A DNA stretch of 64,000 nt. Source: Dillenia suffruticosa (lineage: Eukaryota; Streptophyta; Magnoliopsida; Dilleniales; Dilleniaceae). The position numbers and the translations under genes were made by a program. The stretch is from NCBI GenBank assembly GCA_033439265.1, contig JAVTVX010000002.1, forward strand, positions 1,064,001-1,128,000, read 5' to 3'. A model generated the notes under the pieces. That model was not told the origin of the DNA and did no database searches. It saw nothing but the letters and a program-made list of their open reading frames with translations. The first letter of the stretch is position 1, and every line of letters starts with the position of its first letter. Shown piece after piece: positions 61,291-64,000 of this stretch.

Positions 61291-62388
61291 TCTTTTAATT
61301 AACTGTTGTGAGGAATCAGCCCACCACGTGCCGATGTGACCCTCTTCAAGGCACCACAATCCCCCCACCCCCCCTTCCCTTGCCACCTTATTATAATCTC
61401 ATTATTCATCCACCCCTTATTTTTTGGGCTCTCATCTTCTACTTCTCAAACTGCCCTGCCCTAAAAGATGAAATTCCCGCATTGCCCTTGGCTGGTGGAC
61501 AATGCTTTCAACTCATATTTAGAACTTAGTACACTTAGATCAAAATTATTTAGTACATTTAGTATTAATTTTTGTTTTAATGAGATTTTAGAAAATTCTA
61601 AGCAAACCAGAATCCACAATCCATTTGGAGCTGTTTCTAAACTGAGCCTATTTTGGGGGTAAAATTACAAATATTTCCCTGGAGCAAAGATGACCAAATT
61701 ACCCCGCTAAAAAATTTTTCTCACTCTCAACTCCTCTCGCTCTCTAGATCAATCTCTCTTCCTCTTTCTTTCTTGCCTGATCATTGATCTCTCTCACTTG
61801 ATCCTTTGACGGTTGGCAACCACTCCCTCTCTTCTCTCTCTCTTGGCCATCTTTCTCTATCCCAGCTATCTTCTTTCTCTCTTTCTAGTTGATTTTCTTC
61901 TCTTTTCGTGTTTTTTCGATTACATCCCTCTCCTCTCTTCTCTTCTCTCACTTTCTGTCTCCTCTTTCCCCCTTTTGATTGATTTTCTCTCTTTTTTTTT
62001 CTCTCTCATTTGTGCCAACAACCACCAACAGTTATCTAATCGATCATGAATACATATCATTAAGGTAATTGTGAATTGAAAATTAATAAATATCATGAAT
62101 TAATAAATAAAATGATACCTAATTCATGATTCTAAAGACATTTGAAAAGAATAAAGCTTCTCAAAATACTATTGTAGTTTGAAATACAATTTTGAGCATT
62201 AAAAAAATACTGTATTTTATATTGTATATGCGAAAGGATATGATGGGGTGTAGGTTGGTTTACATGAGGAATGACCCTTTAGAAGAGCATAAAAATATGG
62301 CATAGTGGGGATGGTGGGGGGGCGGGGGGATGGGAGGACTATGGAGAGGATGAGCTGTGAAAGGAAAGGGAGACTTGGTTAGAATCAT

Positions 62389-62435
<47 letters not shown>

Positions 62436-62516
62436 ATGTGAACTGTTCTCAAGTCCCCACCTTTCTTTGCTTTGTCCCCAAATAAGAGTCACATGGATCT
62501 TGGTAGTAATGTGTCC

Positions 62517-62557
<41 letters not shown>

Positions 62558-63323
62558 CTGTTTCTTTGTATCTTCCTTCATTTTCTCAGTTTGGCAATTT
62601 ATGATGTTTTAAAATGGAACTACTAAGGAGACACTAATAATGATTAGAGAGAAAGGTCGGAAAAGCATCATTTTTTAAGTACCCCTCTCTGTCCAGAAAA
62701 GGATTTGTCTTTATGAAATTTGATCCCTCTCCGCTACTCCCACATGAGATCATCTCGGGTACCTCACTTGGCTTTATGCATTTGTTTTTGTTAGAAAATA
62801 TCTGAAATAAAAAAAGTATATCATTATTTCTGTGATTATTATGTCTTAGTAATATTACGTGAATTAAATAAATTAGAAATTTGATAAATGAAATCTAACA
62901 TTTAAGTCACTATTAGTAAAAAAAATACAATTTTTAAATTGAAATAATTTAAAATTAATTAAATATCTTGTCAAATAAAAAATATAAAATAAAATAAAAT
63001 TTGATATATTTAATTCGTAATTCGTTTAATTTATATAATATATAAAAGTAATTAAATTTTGTCGGCTAAAAGTTGACAAAACCCCTTTTAAAAAATTGTA
63101 TTACTAAATTTTTAATAATTTAATTGTTAACTTTTTTTTATGGGTAACGTGCAACTCGTATAGTCCTTAGGGCGGCTTACGTCGCCATCACTTGACACAA
63201 AGCATATGCCCATAATTCGTTTTAATTAATGATTTAATTTTTTTCACAAAATTAATGTTAATTAATGGTGTTTGCATGTGCCTCCCATCACAAAGCTCAC
63301 GAGTCACAATTAATGTAAGTAAC

Positions 63324-63365
<42 letters not shown>

Positions 63366-63711
63366 TGGGGATCCCAAAAATCCTAAAGGACCGTACAGTA
63401 CAAGTTGAGGGGCTGTGTTTTCCAACAAACAAAAGAGATATTATTAAGAAAAGAGGCATTATTGCACATGGGAGGAGCAAAGATGGCCCTACTTGTGTGT
63501 TTTAAGATAAAGACCTTAGCAAAGGAGGCTCATATGCACCATATTATAAAACTCTCTGTGCATCAGTTTGGGTGACAACTTCACACCAATTTCATCCAAA
63601 TTGTTATAAAGCTTTTGGATTTCATTTATAGTTTTTGACCCCACTGGTTCACTCATTGTCATTGCAAGCTGTTTTCCTTGCATATTCTTTAGCCCAAAAA
63701 CTCCTTTTTAG

Positions 63712-63792
<81 letters not shown>

Positions 63793-64000
63793 TCTCTCTC
63801 TCACTTTTTCTATGCTTGTGACCATATCTAATGTTTTCTAAGCATTGTCACATGCCATGGTCTATATTCCAACTTTTTCTTAATATATAAGGTTTTGAAG
63901 ATAAGAAAACAACACGAATATACTTTTTTCTGGATGTCCGTGGCGTGCATAAGGCTTACTCTGCACCTTATGAGTTTGTGAAAGAACATGAGATGAATGA
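61291..64000. other. Intergenic region right of the bZIP gene
   Basis: No supported gene on either strand. Pyrimidine-rich on + from about 61680 to 62000, with (CT)n tracts at about 62393-62431, 62521-62552, 63327-63361 and 63713-63804. Open frames here (61308, 61813, 63635) are products of these tracts. Not repeated elsewhere in the window, so outside the tandem array. Confidence 0.65.
63713..63804 (+). repeat. Long (CT)n microsatellite
   Basis: About 90 bp of CT with one or two interruptions, the longest in the window. Confidence 0.95.

Noticed and set aside
61813-62049. 78-residue Leu/Ser-rich open frame
   Set aside because: Product of a pyrimidine-rich stretch; no conserved feature.
1-64000. 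LTR retrotransposon or viral relic
   Set aside because: No long terminal repeats, primer-binding site or polymerase-like frame seen; the long repeats are the tandem gene units.
1-64000. CRISPR-like spaced repeats
   Set aside because: The repeats are microsatellites, dispersed elements or gene copies; this is plant nuclear DNA.

Overview
The window is nuclear DNA from a flowering plant, most likely a eudicot. It is AT-rich, its genes are split by GT-AG introns, it is full of (CT)n, (AT)n and poly-A/T tracts, and its two gene families are plant ones: clade-2-type glutamate receptor-like channels (GLR) and a group-E bZIP factor of the bZIP34/bZIP61 type. I cannot name the species from sequence alone.

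Layout: five GLR genes lie head to tail on the + strand (coding spans 5160-9432, 20252-24332, 34869-39085, 44123-48255, 53719-57887), all with the same five-exon structure. One intact four-exon bZIP gene lies on the - strand at the right end (58948-60855), tail to tail with GLR copy 5. Behind each of the other four GLR copies lies a dead piece of the same bZIP gene. The ancestral unit was therefore a GLR plus at least the 3' half of the bZIP gene, and it was duplicated in tandem. GLR starts are about 15.1, 14.6, 9.3 and 9.6 kb apart. The two long intervals hold an extra noncoding block (about 12.0-17.4 kb and 26.8-30.7 kb), itself present twice.

State of the genes: copies 1, 2, 4 and 5 have open frames across all five exons (878, 879, 858 and 862 residues). 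Copy 3 carries a 19-bp deletion in exon 4 that ends the frame at residue 671, before most of the second ligand-binding half and the last membrane helix. Copies 4 and 5 share a shortened C-terminus. Copy 5 has a 12-bp tandem duplication that adds four residues just before the SYTASL motif of M3. Copy 5 looks mosaic: its 5' end resembles copy 3 and its 3' end copy 4.

Mobile DNA: a small CACTA-type element with a 3-bp target duplication sits in a bZIP exon-3 relic. A dispersed family of about 160-180 bp that looks tRNA-derived (SINE-like) has at least three insertions with flanking direct repeats and visible empty sites in sister units. A MITE-like insertion is shared by units 3 and 5 and absent from units 1 and 4. 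I saw no LTR retrotransposon, viral relic, CRISPR array or convincing tRNA/rRNA gene. The stretches 1-5 kb, 12-17 kb, 26.5-34.7 kb and 61-64 kb hold no gene I can support.

How it works together: the array would give one plant several near-identical amino-acid-gated channel subunits with different proximal promoters (TATA and G-box changes), different C-termini and changes near the gate and ligand pocket. The bZIP gene is a separate transcription-factor locus that supplied hitch-hiking 3' pieces to each duplicate.
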